DNA from: Levilactobacillus tongjiangensis
GTDB lineage: Bacteria; Bacillota; Bacilli; Lactobacillales; Lactobacillaceae
Assembly: GCF_003946345.1 (NCBI RefSeq)
Contig: NZ_RHNY01000010.1
Coordinates: 1-64,000, forward strand
Direction of reading: 5' to 3'
Length of the DNA: 64,000 nt
Shown: positions 63,651 through 64,000 of the stretch, in pieces
Position numbering within the stretch: position 1 is the first letter of the stretch
Layout of the letters: every line of letters begins with the position of its first letter
Program-made: the position numbers and the translations under genes
The notes under the pieces: generated by a model
What the model saw: the letters and a program-made list of their open reading frames with translations, nothing else
What the model was told of the DNA's origin: nothing
The model's database searches: none

Positions 63651-64000
63651 ATGGCGGCAACAAAAAAATTAATGGATTATGGCGTCGATGAAGCGGTCGA
63701 TGTCTTTGTACTTTTGAAAGCGGCGGACGTGCGGACGGCCAAGAACGGTAAACAATACATTGCACTGGTGTTTGAGGACCAATCCGGTGAGATTTCTGGT
63801 AAATACTGGGATGCTTCGCCCGAAGACATTACAAATTATGTCGCGGGCCGCGTCGTTCACCTACAAGGAAAACGGGAAAATTATCAAACGCATCCACAAA
63901 TCAAGATTTTTCACTTACGCTTAACCAATCCAGGTGAACCGAGTGATCCCAACGCCTTCATTGAACAGGCACCAATGAGTCGGGCTGAAATGGAAGATTA
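63651..64000 (+). CDS. yhaM: YhaM, 3'-5' exoribonuclease (partial, runs off window)
   Basis: 116 codons seen, cut by the window end; the normal length is about 310. ATG 63651 follows AGGAGGG by 7 nt. The visible part is the N-terminal OB-fold (DVFVLLKAADVRTAKNGKQY, GEISGKYWDAS), which binds nucleic acid; the HD domain is beyond the window. It lies 11 bp after yhaN in the yheA-yhaO-yhaN-yhaM cluster. Confidence 0.9.
   Translation, partial: MAATKKLMDYGVDEAVDVFVLLKAADVRTAKNGKQYIALVFEDQSGEISGKYWDASPEDITNYVAGRVVHLQGKRENYQTHPQIKIFHLRLTNPGEPSDPNAFIEQAPMSRAEMED

Overview
The window looks like the chromosome of an obligately heterofermentative lactic acid bacterium of the Levilactobacillus (Lactobacillus brevis) group. 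Three things point there: the SMK-box metK leader typical of Lactobacillales, a cluster for D-Asp/D-Asn peptidoglycan cross-bridges (D-Asp ligase, aspartate racemase, asparagine-synthase-like amidase), and an LPQTN-anchored surface protein with a KxYKxGKxW signal peptide. The genus call is inference; family level is firmer. Gene density is high, with mid-range GC judged by eye.

Layout. 1-620: tail of a tRNA cluster (Phe, Tyr, Trp, His, Cys, Leu-CAA). 620-1690: about 1 kb without a convincing gene. 1.7-5.2 kb: small genes (secreted matrixin-type protease, YbjQ protein, hypotheticals). 5.3-10.4 kb: metK under an SMK (SAM-III) riboswitch, a DHA2 drug exporter, a DUF960 protein, a deoxynucleoside kinase and a HAD phosphatase. 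10.4-17.7 kb: disaccharide phosphorylase plus beta-phosphoglucomutase with promoter and cre site, a D-2-hydroxyacid dehydrogenase, a decayed IS200/IS605 element and several structured repeats. 17.7-27.3 kb: accessory-like region with a candidate small RNA carrying C-rich loops, a CPBP protease, an OhrR regulator, a large LRR/MucBP surface protein, a VanZ protein, a second YbjQ-like protein, tRNA-Leu(CAG) and a C69 dipeptidase. 27.4-32.3 kb: an Flp/Crp regulator and the D-Asp cross-bridge cluster. 32.5-41 kb: an ascorbate-type PTS operon with transketolase and Enzyme I, followed by its PRD regulator. 41-44 kb: YisL, a DHFR-like protein, an amidase autolysin and a DUF2187 protein. 44-46.2 kb: tRNA-Gly, then a T-box leader and argS. 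46.4-56.4 kb: purEKCSQLFMN-D operon under PurBoxes, without purH. 56.5-64 kb: argR, a class A PBP, and yheA-yhaO-yhaN-yhaM (last gene cut by the window end).

Most notable: a family of structured, non-coding mobile repeats. Two copies (17236-17681 and 22618-23212) have matching terminal inverted repeats (CTAAAGGTTGAAAG type) and each is flanked by its own perfect 7-bp direct repeat, so they look like MITEs; three degenerate or partial relatives lie at 10441-10605, 14657-14896 and 26907-27243. Others are a minus-strand small RNA candidate (17735-17920) with two hairpins presenting CCCCC loops before a strong terminator, a structured leader in front of the D-Asp ligase gene, a tkt-ptsI arrangement inside a PTS operon without ptsH, and the missing purH with a possible deletion scar before purD.
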